NCBI RefSeq assembly: GCF_016093275.1
Contig: NZ_JAEDAK010000009.1
Location: 1 to 64,000 of the forward strand
Origin: Inhella proteolytica
GTDB taxonomy: Bacteria > Pseudomonadota > Gammaproteobacteria > Burkholderiales > Burkholderiaceae_C
Direction: 5' to 3'
DNA: 64,000 nucleotides
Below, in pieces: positions 21,311 through 31,815 of this stretch; within the stretch, counting starts at the first letter, position 1, and every line of letters begins with the position of its first letter. Under the pieces are notes generated by a model. It saw nothing but the letters and a program-made list of their open reading frames with translations. It did not search any database and was not told the DNA's origin. The position numbers and the translations under genes are program-made.

Positions 21311-22071
21311 CACCGGTCGGGCTCCAGCTCCGCCACCAGGGGCAGGTGGTCGCTCACGCGCGCCCAGGGCAGGCCGCGCGGCACTTCGATGCGGCGGCAG
21401 CGCAGACCACGCAGGTAGACGCGATCGAGCGCGAAGATCGGCGCGCGCGAGGGGAAGGTCTGGGGCCGGTGGCCGTCCACCTCGGCGCGGTGCAGTTGCA
21501 GATCGGCCAGGGCCGGATCCAGGCGCTCGCGCCAGTCGTTGAAGTCGCCGGTGACGAGCAGCGCGGCATCCGGCGGCACCTCGCGCTCCAGATAGGCGCC
21601 GAGGCGGTGCACCTGGCGCAGCCGGCTGCCGGCAAACAGGCCCAGGTGCAGCACCACCACATGCAGCGGGCAGCCCGGCCAGTCGACCTGCACATGCAGC
21701 AGGCCGCGCTGTTCCAGCCGGTGGTCGGAGACGTCGTGGTGGCCCACATGCAGGATGGGCCAGCGCGAGAGCAGCGCATTGCCATGCTCGCCGCCATTGG
21801 TGACGGCATTGCTGCGGTAGACGGTGTGAAAGCCCTCGGGCGCGAGGTACTGGGCCTGCCCCTCCTCAGGCCAGCCCTGGTGGGCGAAGCGGCGCGCCTC
21901 GTGGTGGTTGAACGCCCGCACCTCCTGCAGCGCCACCAGATCGGCAGCCAGCTCGCGCACACCCTCGCGCAGCGAGTGGATCTCCAGCCGGCGAGCCGGC
22001 CCGAGGCCGCGCACGCCCTTGTGGATGTTGTAGGTGGCCAGGCGCAGCGTAGATTCCTGAATGTCGCTCAT
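21310..22071 (-). CDS. Endonuclease/exonuclease/phosphatase (EEP) family protein
   Basis: This 253-residue protein has the metal-dependent phosphatase/nuclease fold: LRLATYNIHKGVRG at the start, LVALQEVRAF, VTGDFNDWRE and a final VSDHLPLVAELE. Small soluble EEP proteins next to clsB are common in beta- and gammaproteobacteria, which suggests a role in phospholipid metabolism rather than DNA cleavage; this is inference. The start at 22071 overlaps the diguanylate cyclase stop (ATGA), which I prefer to a longer frame beginning inside that gene. It is translationally coupled on both sides. Confidence 0.85.
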   Translation of the reverse strand: MSDIQESTLRLATYNIHKGVRGLGPARRLEIHSLREGVRELAADLVALQEVRAFNHHEARRFAHQGWPEEGQAQYLAPEGFHTVYRSNAVTNGGEHGNALLSRWPILHVGHHDVSDHRLEQRGLLHVQVDWPGCPLHVVVLHLGLFAGSRLRQVHRLGAYLEREVPPDAALLVTGDFNDWRERLDPALADLQLHRAEVDGHRPQTFPSRAPIFALDRVYLRGLRCRRIEVPRGLPWARVSDHLPLVAELEPDR

Positions 22072-23003
22072 GCTTCGAAGTCGCGGCCGCACACGCGGTT
22101 GCGGCCGCCATGCTTGGCGTCGTAGAGGGCCGCGTCGGCGGCCTGCAGCAGGGTGTCGGGCGTCAGCATGGGCCGCCCCGCGCTGGCCAGCCAGGCGGCC
22201 ACGCCGATGCTGACCGTCAGCACCTCGGCCACGCTGGAGCGGGCATGCGGCAGCGCCAGGGCCTGCACGGCGGCGCGCAGGCGTTCGGCCACGGCCAGCG
22301 CGCCGGGGGCCTCGGTTTCGGGCAGCAGGCAGACGAACTCCTCGCCGCCGTAGCGCGCCGCCAGGTCCACCGGCCGCAGCATGCCGCGCTGCAGGGCCTG
22401 GGCCACGGCGCGCAGCGCGTCGTCGCCGGCCTGGTGGCCGTAATGGTCGTTGTAGGCCTTGAAGAAGTCCACGTCGATCATGGCCAGCGCCAGCGGTTGG
22501 GCGGTGCGCGCGGCGTGGCGCAGTTCGGCGTTCAGGCGCTCGTCGAGCGCGCGGCGGTTGTGCAGGCCGGTCAGGCCGTCGATGAAGGCCAGGCGGCGCA
22601 GCTGGTCGGACTGCTGCTTGAGCGTGAGGTGGGTGCGCACGCGCGCCCGCACCACGGCGGGGTTGATGGGCTTGTGGATGAAGTCCACCGCGCCGGCTTC
22701 GAGCCCGCGCGTCTCGACTTCGTCATTGCCATGCGCGGTGACGAAGATGACCGGGATGTCGCGCGTGAGCTCCTGCGCCTTGAGCGCCTGGCAGACGGCC
22801 AGGCCGTCCATGTCGGGCAGCTCCAGGTCGAGCAGGATCAGGTCGGGCCGCTGCTGCTCGGCCACCTGCAGGGCCTGGCGACCGGTGGTGGCCATGAAGA
22901 CCTGGTGGTCGGCCGCGAAGCTGCGGTACAGCGCCTGGATGTTGATGGGCTGGTCGTCGACGACCAGCAGGCGCGGCGCGGCGGACGGATCGGGTTCGTT
23001 CAT
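22068..23003 (-). CDS. Response-regulator diguanylate cyclase (REC-GGDEF)
   Basis: This 311-residue protein synthesises c-di-GMP under phosphorylation control. The receiver domain (residues 10-125) has the acidic pair VVDDQP and phospho-acceptor Asp59 in LLDLELPDMDG. The GGDEF domain (about 140-305) has DGLTGLHNRRALDERL, the active-site GGEEF and, five residues before it, an inhibitory RxxD (RPVD), so product feedback is expected. Its start overlaps the end of the hybrid histidine kinase by 4 bp. That kinase ends in an HPt domain, the likely phosphate donor. Confidence 0.93.
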   Translation of the reverse strand: MNEPDPSAAPRLLVVDDQPINIQALYRSFAADHQVFMATTGRQALQVAEQQRPDLILLDLELPDMDGLAVCQALKAQELTRDIPVIFVTAHGNDEVETRGLEAGAVDFIHKPINPAVVRARVRTHLTLKQQSDQLRRLAFIDGLTGLHNRRALDERLNAELRHAARTAQPLALAMIDVDFFKAYNDHYGHQAGDDALRAVAQALQRGMLRPVDLAARYGGEEFVCLLPETEAPGALAVAERLRAAVQALALPHARSSVAEVLTVSIGVAAWLASAGRPMLTPDTLLQAADAALYDAKHGGRNRVCGRDFEA

Positions 23004-26000
23004 GGGGCGGGTTCTTGCAGCCAGCGCCGCACCAGCTCGGCGGCGGCGGCGAAATCGAATTGGTCCACCAGGGTCTCCAGGTCCTTCAGCTTACGCCCCA
23101 GGCCGAGCGCACGCAGGCGCGGCAGGCGCTCCAGCGCGGCCAGATCGGAGCTCCGCAGCAGGGTCAGCAGCGCCTCCAGCTCGGCGCGCAGGGGCGCAGG
23201 CGCAGCCGCTCCGGCGGCGGGCGCGGGCTCGGGGGCGGCCTGCACCCCGAGCTCGCCGTGCAGCGCCACGGCCAGGGCCTCCAGGCCGGGGCGCGCTTCG
23301 TCCAGCAGGGTGCGCACGCAGGCCTCTTGCTCGGGGCCGGAGCGTGCGGCCGCGCCGCCCAGGGCCTGAAGTTCGTCGGCCAGCACCTGCGCGCCCAGCG
23401 TGGCGGCATTGCCCTGCAGGCTGTGCAGGCGGCGCGCGTCCAGCGCGCGCGGCTCGCGCAGCTCGGCCAGGAAGCCGTCCAGGCAGCGCGAGTAGACGGC
23501 ACGCTGGCCGCCCAGGCGCGCCAGCGCGGTGCTCAGGTTCACGCCGGCGGCCAGGGCCAGTGCGTGCACGGGGTCGGCAAGGTTGCTGTCCGTCACCGGC
23601 GCGGGACGGCCCGGCAAGGGGGCGGCCCGGCCGGTCCAGCGCCGCAGCGTGACCACCAGCTGCTCCAGCTCGAAGGGCTTGCCGATCAGGTCGTCCAGCC
23701 CGGCGTTCAGGCAGGCCTGGCGGTCGGCCGCGCTGGCGTTGGCGGACATGCCGATCACCGGCAGGCGCAGGCCGGCACGGCGCAGGCGGCGCGTGGCCTC
23801 CAGCCCATCCAGCTGGGGCATCTGCAGGTCCATCAGTACGGCGTCGAAGGCCTCGGGGGTGGCCTGCAGCGCCGCCAGGCCCTGCGCGCCATCGTCTGCC
23901 AGCTGCAGTTGGGCGCCCTCCAGGCGCAGGAGCTCGCCCACCACACGCTGGTTGGTGGGGTTGTCCTCGCACACCAGCAGGCGCAGGCCCGGCAGGCGCG
24001 GCTGGGGCACCCCGGCGTGCTCGGCCGGCTGCTGCAGGCGCACCAGCGCGCGCCGCAGCGCTCCGGGCGTGAGCGGCTTGAGCAGGGCCAGCGCTGGGCC
24101 GTCCAGCAGGCCCTCGGCCTGCCAGCGCTCCTGCAGCTGCAGGCTGCCCAGCACCAGGCAGGGCTGCTCGGGCCGGCGGCTGCGCAGGCGGCGCAGCGGC
24201 TCGTCGCCGGCACCCGGGTCCAGCAGCAGCGGTGCGCCCACGGCCAGGGTGTCGAGCTGCAGCGGCGTCTCCAGCAGCTCCAGCTGCCAGCCCAGCTGCT
24301 GCACCAGGGCCTGCAGCACGGCGCGGCCCGCCGGCTGCGGCAGCCAGGCGCGCAGCACCTGTGCGGGTGGGGCGGGGGCCGCGGGCAGCTCCACCACCGG
24401 CAGGCGCAGCTCGAAGAAGAACTCGCTACCCTGCCCCGGCACGCTGCGCACCTGCAGATGGCCGCCCATCAGCGCCACCAGGTGCTGGCTGATGGCCAGG
24501 CCCAGACCCGTGCCGCCAAAGCGGCGCGTGGTGCTGGCTTCGGCCTGGGTGAAGCCGGCAAAGATGCGCTGCTGGTGCTCGGGCGCAATGCCGATGCCGG
24601 TGTCCTTGGCGCTGAAGGCCAGCAGGCAGCGCCCCGCCTCGCGAGCCAGCAGGCGCACCTGCAGGCGCACCTCGCCGCGTTCGGTGAACTTGACGGCGTT
24701 GGAGCCCAGGTTCAGCAGCACCTGCTGCAGGCGCAGCGCGTCTCCCAGCACGGCGGCGGGCAGCGCGGGGTCGAGGTCGAAGATCAGCTCCACCGGCTTG
24801 TCGCGCAGGCCGGCGGCCCACAGCGGCGCCAGCTCGCGCCAGAAGTCCTCGAACACGATGGGCTGGGGGTCCAGGCCCATCTTGCCGGCCTCGATCTTGG
24901 CGAAGTCCAGCGTGTCGTTCAGCAGGGCCAGCAGGGCGCGCGCCGCGCTGTCGGCCTGGCCCAGGTAGTCGCTCTGGCGCGCGTTCAGGCCGCTGCGGCC
25001 CAGCAGGGCCAGCATGCCCAGCACGGCATGCAGCGGCGTGCGGATCTCATGGCTCATGTTCGCCAGGAACTGGCTCTTGGCGGTGGCGGCCGCCTGCGCG
25101 CGCTCGCTGGCCTGCACCAGCTCGGTGATGTCGATGCGAAAGCCCACCACATGGCCATCGCTCATGCGGCGGTCGATGACGCGCAGCACGCGGCCGTCAC
25201 TCAGATGCAGCAGTTCGTTGACGGCGCCGGCGCGGCGCTCGGCGAGACGCCGTGCCACCCAGGCTTCTTCCTGCCCGCTGGCGGCTGGCACGAGGCCGCG
25301 CTCGGCCAGCTCGGTGAGCAGGCTGCGGTAGGGCGTGCCGGGCTCGAACAGCTCGGGGCCCTGGGGCAGCAGCTGGCGGTAGCGCTCGTTGCAGAACACC
25401 AGGCGGTCCTGCGGGTCGTAGAGCGCAAAGGCCTGGTCGACGGCGTCGATGGCGGCACGCAGCTGCTCGGCGCTGCGGCGCACCTGCTCCTGGGCCTCGC
25501 GGCGCGCGCTCACGTCCTGCAAGGTGCCGTGCAGATGGGCCGGCCGGCCGCCCTGGAACTCGACCTCGCCCACCACGCGCACCCAGATCTTGCGGTCGCG
25601 CGCCGTCACCAGCGGCAGCTCCAGCTCGAAGCCGCGGCCGTGCTCGCGCGCCGCGTCCAGGGCCTCGTGCAGGCTCAGCTGCGCCTCGGGCGCAAAGTAG
25701 CCCAGCGCCTCTTCCAGGCTGGGCTGGTGGTCGAGCGGCAGCTCGTGCAGGCGGCAGGCCTGCTCGGTCCAGCGCATGGTCTGCGTGCGCAAATCCAGCG
25801 CCCAGCCGCCCACGCCGCCAATGCGGCCGCTGCGGTCCAGCAGCTCGCGGCCGGCGGCCAGCTCGGCTTCCATGCGCTTGCGCTCGTGGATGTCGGTCTG
25901 GATCAGGATCGGCCCCTGCGGGCTCTGCAGGCATTCCTGCAGCACCCAGTGCAGGCTGCCGTCGCGGCCGCGCGCGGCGCGCTCGCCGTCGCCCAGCTCG

Positions 26001-27079
26001 ATCTGCAGCAGCTCCTCCACCTTGTGGCCCAGGGCTTCCTCGGCGCGCCAGCCGTGCAGCTGGCTGAAGGCCTCGTTGACCCAGCTGATGCGGCCCTCCG
26101 GGTCGGCCATCAGCACGGCGTTGGAGCTGCGCCGCGCCACGCGCGAGAGCTGTTCCAGTTCGCGCGTGAGCGCCTGGTTCTCCAGCTCCACCCGCTCGCG
26201 GGCGCGCAGCTGCTGCACCAGCAGCAGGCCGAACAGGTAGCTGAGCAGCACGCCGGCCGCCGCCAGGCCGGCCGCAGGCCATAGCGGGTACTTTGCGCTG
26301 AGTGCCGGGCTGGGCTGGCTTTCCAGCAGCAGGCCGCGGCCCAGCACCTGCAGCAGCTGGGTCTGGCCGGCCACACCGGGCCGCCAGCCGGGGCTGATGT
26401 GCAGCGGCGTGGCGGGTTGGGCGCGGTCGCTCAGGCGCAGGGCCAGATCACCGGCGCCCAGGGCCTCCAGGTCCTGCAGCAGGCCGGCGGGTTGCAGCGG
26501 CGCCAGCAGCAGGGCTTGCAGGGCATCGATGCGCTGCTGCGCCGTCTGCTGCGGCTTGCCCGCCTGGTAGAGCGGCAGCGCCAGCACCCAGCCCTGGCCG
26601 GTGGGGGCCGAGAGCTGCGGCTGGGCCTGTGCCACCGCGGCGTCCAGCGTGGCACGCCAGGCCGGGTCGCCATCCAGCGGCGGGGCCTGCGTGCCGGGCG
26701 CGGCGGCAAAGGCCTGCCAGGCATAGCCCTGCGCGGTGGCCTGCACCCAGCCGAAGCCCTGCACACCCGGAAAGCGCCCCAGCAGTTCGCGCGATTGCAC
26801 ATAGCGCTCCAGCGCCGGCTGCTCCAGGCGCTGCGTGGCCTCCAGCATGCCGCGCAGGCCGCGCAGGCCCTCGGTGGGGGCCTCGACGCGCTGCTGCAGC
26901 ACCAGGGCCACGCGCTGGCTCAGGCGCTGCAGCTCGGCCTCGGCCTGGCGCTGGGTGCTGCGCGCCAAGCCATAGCCGGCCGCCAGCGACAGCAGGCTGC
27001 CGCACAGGGCCACGGCCAGGGCCAGGCGCAGGCGCTGGCGCAGCGCGGCGGAGGTGGCAGGAGGGCTGGCGCGGCTCAC
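23000..27079 (-). CDS. CHASE-PAS hybrid histidine kinase with receiver and HPt domains
   Basis: This 1359-residue inner-membrane sensor kinase has a helix at about residues 16-39, a periplasmic CHASE-like region to about 260 (PGVQGFGWVQA) and a second helix at about 268-290. Three PAS-like domains follow (about 315-420, 425-540, 545-660), then HisKA with His677 in MSHEIRTPLHAVLG and an ATPase domain with GSNAVKFTERGEV and FGGTGLGLAISQHL. After a degenerate receiver-like stretch (about 925-1030) come a true receiver with Asp1084 (LMDLQMPQLDG) and an HPt with His1219 (RLHSLQGNAATLG). It starts with GTG; no strong RBS is seen. It is coupled to the REC-GGDEF gene. Confidence 0.9.
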   Translation of the reverse strand: MSRASPPATSAALRQRLRLALAVALCGSLLSLAAGYGLARSTQRQAEAELQRLSQRVALVLQQRVEAPTEGLRGLRGMLEATQRLEQPALERYVQSRELLGRFPGVQGFGWVQATAQGYAWQAFAAAPGTQAPPLDGDPAWRATLDAAVAQAQPQLSAPTGQGWVLALPLYQAGKPQQTAQQRIDALQALLLAPLQPAGLLQDLEALGAGDLALRLSDRAQPATPLHISPGWRPGVAGQTQLLQVLGRGLLLESQPSPALSAKYPLWPAAGLAAAGVLLSYLFGLLLVQQLRARERVELENQALTRELEQLSRVARRSSNAVLMADPEGRISWVNEAFSQLHGWRAEEALGHKVEELLQIELGDGERAARGRDGSLHWVLQECLQSPQGPILIQTDIHERKRMEAELAAGRELLDRSGRIGGVGGWALDLRTQTMRWTEQACRLHELPLDHQPSLEEALGYFAPEAQLSLHEALDAAREHGRGFELELPLVTARDRKIWVRVVGEVEFQGGRPAHLHGTLQDVSARREAQEQVRRSAEQLRAAIDAVDQAFALYDPQDRLVFCNERYRQLLPQGPELFEPGTPYRSLLTELAERGLVPAASGQEEAWVARRLAERRAGAVNELLHLSDGRVLRVIDRRMSDGHVVGFRIDITELVQASERAQAAATAKSQFLANMSHEIRTPLHAVLGMLALLGRSGLNARQSDYLGQADSAARALLALLNDTLDFAKIEAGKMGLDPQPIVFEDFWRELAPLWAAGLRDKPVELIFDLDPALPAAVLGDALRLQQVLLNLGSNAVKFTERGEVRLQVRLLAREAGRCLLAFSAKDTGIGIAPEHQQRIFAGFTQAEASTTRRFGGTGLGLAISQHLVALMGGHLQVRSVPGQGSEFFFELRLPVVELPAAPAPPAQVLRAWLPQPAGRAVLQALVQQLGWQLELLETPLQLDTLAVGAPLLLDPGAGDEPLRRLRSRRPEQPCLVLGSLQLQERWQAEGLLDGPALALLKPLTPGALRRALVRLQQPAEHAGVPQPRLPGLRLLVCEDNPTNQRVVGELLRLEGAQLQLADDGAQGLAALQATPEAFDAVLMDLQMPQLDGLEATRRLRRAGLRLPVIGMSANASAADRQACLNAGLDDLIGKPFELEQLVVTLRRWTGRAAPLPGRPAPVTDSNLADPVHALALAAGVNLSTALARLGGQRAVYSRCLDGFLAELREPRALDARRLHSLQGNAATLGAQVLADELQALGGAAARSGPEQEACVRTLLDEARPGLEALAVALHGELGVQAAPEPAPAAGAAAPAPLRAELEALLTLLRSSDLAALERLPRLRALGLGRKLKDLETLVDQFDFAAAAELVRRWLQEPAP

Positions 27080-27115
27080 CGCGCCATCATGCGCGCGGGC
27101 AGCAGCGGCCGGCCA

Positions 27116-27565
27116 TCAGGGTTGGCGCCGGGGTAGGCGCCGGGGCAACTGCAGGATGGCCTCGGCGTTCGAGGGCGAGAAGCAGGCATCGGCCGCCTGC
27201 TGCCAGGGCAGCCAGCGCCAGGCCCGGTGCTCACGCGGGTTCAGCTGCACCGGCGTACCGGCCGGCACGGTGAGGCCAAACACGCGCTCGCGGTTGTGCG
27301 TCACCCCCGGGGCGTAGCGGTGCGCCCAGCGCGGGTAGATCTCGTAGACGTTTTCCAGCTCCCAGTCGGCAAGGCTGCCGGCGCGGATGCCGGTTTCCTC
27401 GGCCACCTCGCGCCAGGCCGTCACGGTCCAGGGCTCGTCCGCATGGTCCTTGGCGCCGGTGACGGACTGCCAGAAACCGGGCGGCTCCACACGTTCGATC
27501 AGCAGCACGTCCAGCGCCGGAGTGTGGATCACCACCAGCACCGACTCAGGGATCTTGAAAGGCAT
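27116..27565 (-). CDS. nudB: Dihydroneopterin triphosphate pyrophosphohydrolase NudB (Nudix)
   Basis: NudB removes pyrophosphate from dihydroneopterin triphosphate in folate synthesis; the family was also annotated as dATP pyrophosphohydrolase. The 149-residue protein starts MPFKIPESVLVVIHTP and carries FWQSVTGAKD running into a Nudix box ending WREVAEETGI, plus HRYAPGVTHNRERVFGL, as in E. coli NudB. The loop between the Nudix Gly and first Glu has one more residue than the textbook pattern. It starts 6 bp after the DMT transporter stop and lies 36 bp before the kinase start. Confidence 0.92.
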   Translation of the reverse strand: MPFKIPESVLVVIHTPALDVLLIERVEPPGFWQSVTGAKDHADEPWTVTAWREVAEETGIRAGSLADWELENVYEIYPRWAHRYAPGVTHNRERVFGLTVPAGTPVQLNPREHRAWRWLPWQQAADACFSPSNAEAILQLPRRLPRRQP

Positions 27566-27571
27566 GCCGCG

Positions 27572-28480
27572 TTATACGCGGCGCTGACTCCACAGCACGC
27601 CGCCCACGATCAAGCCCATGCCCACCAGCGTGGCCAGGCCCGGTGCCTCGCCCAGCAGCGCCCAGGCCAGCAGGCCGGCCAGCACCGGCGTGAGCGCGCC
27701 AGCGGCGGCACAACGCTGCGCACCCAGGCGCGCCACCGCCAGGCTGAAGCTGAAGGTAGACACCAGGCCCACGCCCAGGCCCTGCACCAGAAACTGCAGC
27801 AGCAGGGTGTCGGTGGGCAGGGCCAGCAGGGCCGTGGGGGGCTGCCAGACCAGCAAGGGCAGCAGCAGCAGGCTGGACAGCAGCGCCAGCAGGGCCACCG
27901 CCTCCAGCGGCTGCAGCCCGGCGCGGCGCAGCGCCAGGGTGTAGTTCGACCACAGCAGGCTGCACAGCAGGAACAGCCCATAGACCCAGGCGGCCCCACT
28001 GGCGCCCGAGCCCAGCACCAGCAGCACCAGCACGCCTACCGCAATGGCCAGCAGCGCCGGCCAGCGCGCCAGGGCCGTGCGGCCGCCGGCAAACGCGGCC
28101 AGCAGCGCGGCGGAGAGCGGCAGCGTGCCCGGAATCAGGGTGGCGCCATCGGCCACCGGCGCGTGGCGCATGGCCCAGCCGGCCAGCAGAAAGTAGGGCA
28201 GGCCCGCGCCGAACAGGATGGCCAACAGCAGCCGCGGCGGCACCTGCAGCAGGCGGCGGCGCCGCGCCCAGGCCAGCGGGGCCAGCAGCAGCGCCGCCGG
28301 CAGGAAGCGCAGCAGCGCCAGGTCGGTGGGCGCCAGCGCCGCCTTGGCCCCTGCACGCAGCGACAGGAAGAAGCCCGCCCAGATGAGCAGGGTCAGGCCC
28401 ATGGCCGCCCAACCCAGTTGGCTGGCACTCAGGGCCGGCAGGCGAATCAGGGCCCAGGGGCTGGCGGCGCGGAACTGCAT
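27572..28480 (-). CDS. DMT superfamily transporter (EamA type)
   Basis: This 302-residue inner-membrane protein has about ten hydrophobic helices in two EamA repeats: LTLLIWAGFFLSLRAGAKA and LALLRFLPAALLLAPLAW in the first, WVYGLFLLCSLLWSNYTLALR and LAGLLAWALLGEAPGLATLVG in the second. Such proteins often export amino acids or related metabolites. It is divergent from an Lrp/AsnC regulator 134 bp away, a pairing typical of amino-acid exporters. nudB begins 6 bp after its stop. Confidence 0.88.
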   Translation of the reverse strand: MQFRAASPWALIRLPALSASQLGWAAMGLTLLIWAGFFLSLRAGAKAALAPTDLALLRFLPAALLLAPLAWARRRRLLQVPPRLLLAILFGAGLPYFLLAGWAMRHAPVADGATLIPGTLPLSAALLAAFAGGRTALARWPALLAIAVGVLVLLVLGSGASGAAWVYGLFLLCSLLWSNYTLALRRAGLQPLEAVALLALLSSLLLLPLLVWQPPTALLALPTDTLLLQFLVQGLGVGLVSTFSFSLAVARLGAQRCAAAGALTPVLAGLLAWALLGEAPGLATLVGMGLIVGGVLWSQRRV

Positions 28481-28539
28481 GGTCGTCGAACTCCGTGTTA
28501 ACCCTAGGAATTCTGACCAGGCGGTCGGGGTGGATTTCA

Positions 28540-28609
28540 GCGATTTCGATGCCGGAACGGATCGCTATTGGCGAAAATCACCAAAATCAAATCATCAAGA
28601 AGCGATTTC
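28540..28609. promoter_or_regulatory. Candidate Lrp-type control region between DMT exporter and Lrp regulator
   Basis: The 134-bp divergent gap contains the direct repeat GCGATTTC at 28540-28547 and 28602-28609, with an A-rich stretch (GCGAAAATCACCAAAATCAA) between them. Lrp/AsnC proteins bind such degenerate A/T-flanked sites. The assignment is inferred from position only. Confidence 0.35.
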
Positions 28610-28614
28610 AACCC

Positions 28615-29067
28615 ATGGACGCCCTGGACCTGCAAATCCTCGACCTGCTGCAGCGTGATGGCCGCCTCAGCATCGCCGAGCTGTCCGAGCGCGTCGCCCT
28701 GTCGCAATCCCCCTGCGCACGCCGGCTCAAGCGCCTGGAAGAGGCGGGGCTGATCGACGGCTACCGCGCGGTGCTGAACCGCAAGGCCTTGAACCTCGGG
28801 GTGACGGTGTTCGTCAACGTGCGCCTGCAGCATCACCGCGAGGACGCCGTGCGCGAGTTCGAGGGTGCCGCCCAGGCCATGGCCGAGGTGCTGGCCTGCC
28901 ATGTGGTGTCAGGCGCGCACGACTACCTTCTGGAGGTGGTGGTGCGCGAGCTGGCCGACTACGAACACTGCGTGCGCCGGCTGCAGGCCCTGCCGATGGT
29001 GCAGGACATCACCAGCAGCTTCTCCATCCGCAGCGTGAAGACAGGGGCGCCGCTGCCGCTGCGCTGA
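28615..29067 (+). CDS. Lrp/AsnC family transcriptional regulator
   Basis: This 150-residue regulator has an N-terminal helix-turn-helix (MDALDLQILDLLQRDGRLSI, then SERVALSQSPCARRLKRLEEAG, residues about 1-55) and an AsnC/RAM ligand domain (about 65-145, ending DITSSFSIRSVKTGAPLPL). I chose the ATG at 28615 because it begins exactly where Lrp domains begin; the longer frame extends back into the promoter. It probably controls the divergent DMT exporter in response to an amino acid. Confidence 0.92.
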   Translation: MDALDLQILDLLQRDGRLSIAELSERVALSQSPCARRLKRLEEAGLIDGYRAVLNRKALNLGVTVFVNVRLQHHREDAVREFEGAAQAMAEVLACHVVSGAHDYLLEVVVRELADYEHCVRRLQALPMVQDITSSFSIRSVKTGAPLPLR

Positions 29068-29076
29068 GGCGGGAAA

Positions 29077-29868
29077 TCAGTCCGGCTTGTTCTTCTTCGT
29101 CGCCACCGGCGGCGGCAGGTCCTTGGCGGCCAGCTCGCGCGCCTGCTGCACCAGCTGGTTGTGCGCATCCAGGAAAGCGGCGGCGATCACCTTGCCCTCG
29201 TTGCTGTTGGCCCAGCCGGCCCCGGCCGCGCCGCCCAGCTTGCCCATCATGAAGCCGCCCACGCCCAGGTCGGTGACGCGCACCGAGCCCGTGGCCGCGG
29301 CCACCTGTTCGGTGGTCTCGCTGTCCACCAGCAGCAGGGTCACCTGGGCCTCCTTGAGCTTGACCTGCTCGGCCGCCCCGACGAAGTTCCGCAGCACCGG
29401 GATCTGCCCCAGGATGCCGCCGACCTGACGGCCGGCGTCCATCTCGCTGAAGGTGAGCGAGGGCGTGAGCATGTACTGCGCCTCGTAGCCTTTGCCCTTG
29501 TGGACCGTGCTGTCCTTCTGGCGCAGCAGGCCGGACTCCTTCAGCTCATGCTCCTGCACGATCTGCTTGAGACCCATATTGCGGTCCACGACGCGGAAGC
29601 AGCCGCTCTGCTGCGCCAGCAGGCGCACCAGCGGCAGCGGCGTCTCGGGCAGGCCGCGCGCGCCGCCGTAGACATAGCCGTTCGGGTTCTCCACCAGCGC
29701 CAGCGTGGCCACCGGCGCGTCGCACTTCACCAGCTCCTTGGCCGCGTTCTTGGCGCCAGCCGGGCCGCCCGAGCCCGTCACCACCGAACCGCCCTGCCCC
29801 AGCTCGGTGCCTTGCTTGCCGCAGGCGCTCAATGCCATCACCACACAGAGACCAAGTACGCGCTTCAT
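29077..29868 (-). CDS. Lipoprotein resembling the CsgG/HfaB family
   Basis: This 263-residue protein starts MKRVLGLCVVMALSACGKQ, a signal peptide with the lipobox LSAC, so it is an outer-membrane-type lipoprotein. Later segments resemble CsgG/HfaB proteins: LLAQQSGCFRVVDRNMGLKQIVQE, a YMLTPSLTFSE strand and VTLLLVDSETTEQVAAATGSV. A glycine-rich GGFMMGKLGGAAGAG stretch follows. No curli or holdfast subunits are adjacent. It lies downstream of the aspS terminator and 9 bp from the convergent lrp stop. Assignment to CsgG is from overall pattern and is moderate. Confidence 0.6.
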   Translation of the reverse strand: MKRVLGLCVVMALSACGKQGTELGQGGSVVTGSGGPAGAKNAAKELVKCDAPVATLALVENPNGYVYGGARGLPETPLPLVRLLAQQSGCFRVVDRNMGLKQIVQEHELKESGLLRQKDSTVHKGKGYEAQYMLTPSLTFSEMDAGRQVGGILGQIPVLRNFVGAAEQVKLKEAQVTLLLVDSETTEQVAAATGSVRVTDLGVGGFMMGKLGGAAGAGWANSNEGKVIAAAFLDAHNQLVQQARELAAKDLPPPVATKKNKPD

Positions 29869-29888
29869 ACGATTTGTCACCAGAAATG

Positions 29889-29912
29889 AAAAAGGGCAGC
29901 CGAAGCTGCCCT
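29889..29912 (-). terminator. Intrinsic terminator of aspS
   Basis: On the minus strand AGGGCAGC-TTCG-GCTGCCCT (29912-29893) is followed at once by a run of T (complement of 29893-29889), 21 bp after the aspS stop. The stem is 8 bp with a stable TTCG tetraloop. Confidence 0.85.
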
Positions 29913-29932
29913 GGGATTCGATCACGCCGCCA

Positions 29933-31726
<1,794 letters not shown>

Positions 31727-31815
31727 TTCTGACTCCTGGCCACTTCGGCGCGGCCACACAAACTGAAAAAAAGGGGGGATTGGCGATGCCCTGGCTGAGC
31801 CCGACGCCGGCGGGC

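Noticed and set aside
23015-26284. A 1089-codon open frame on the plus strand
   Set aside because: It is antisense to the hybrid histidine kinase, which has clear HisKA, ATPase, receiver and HPt motifs; the frame is Gln/Leu/Gly-rich without any domain.
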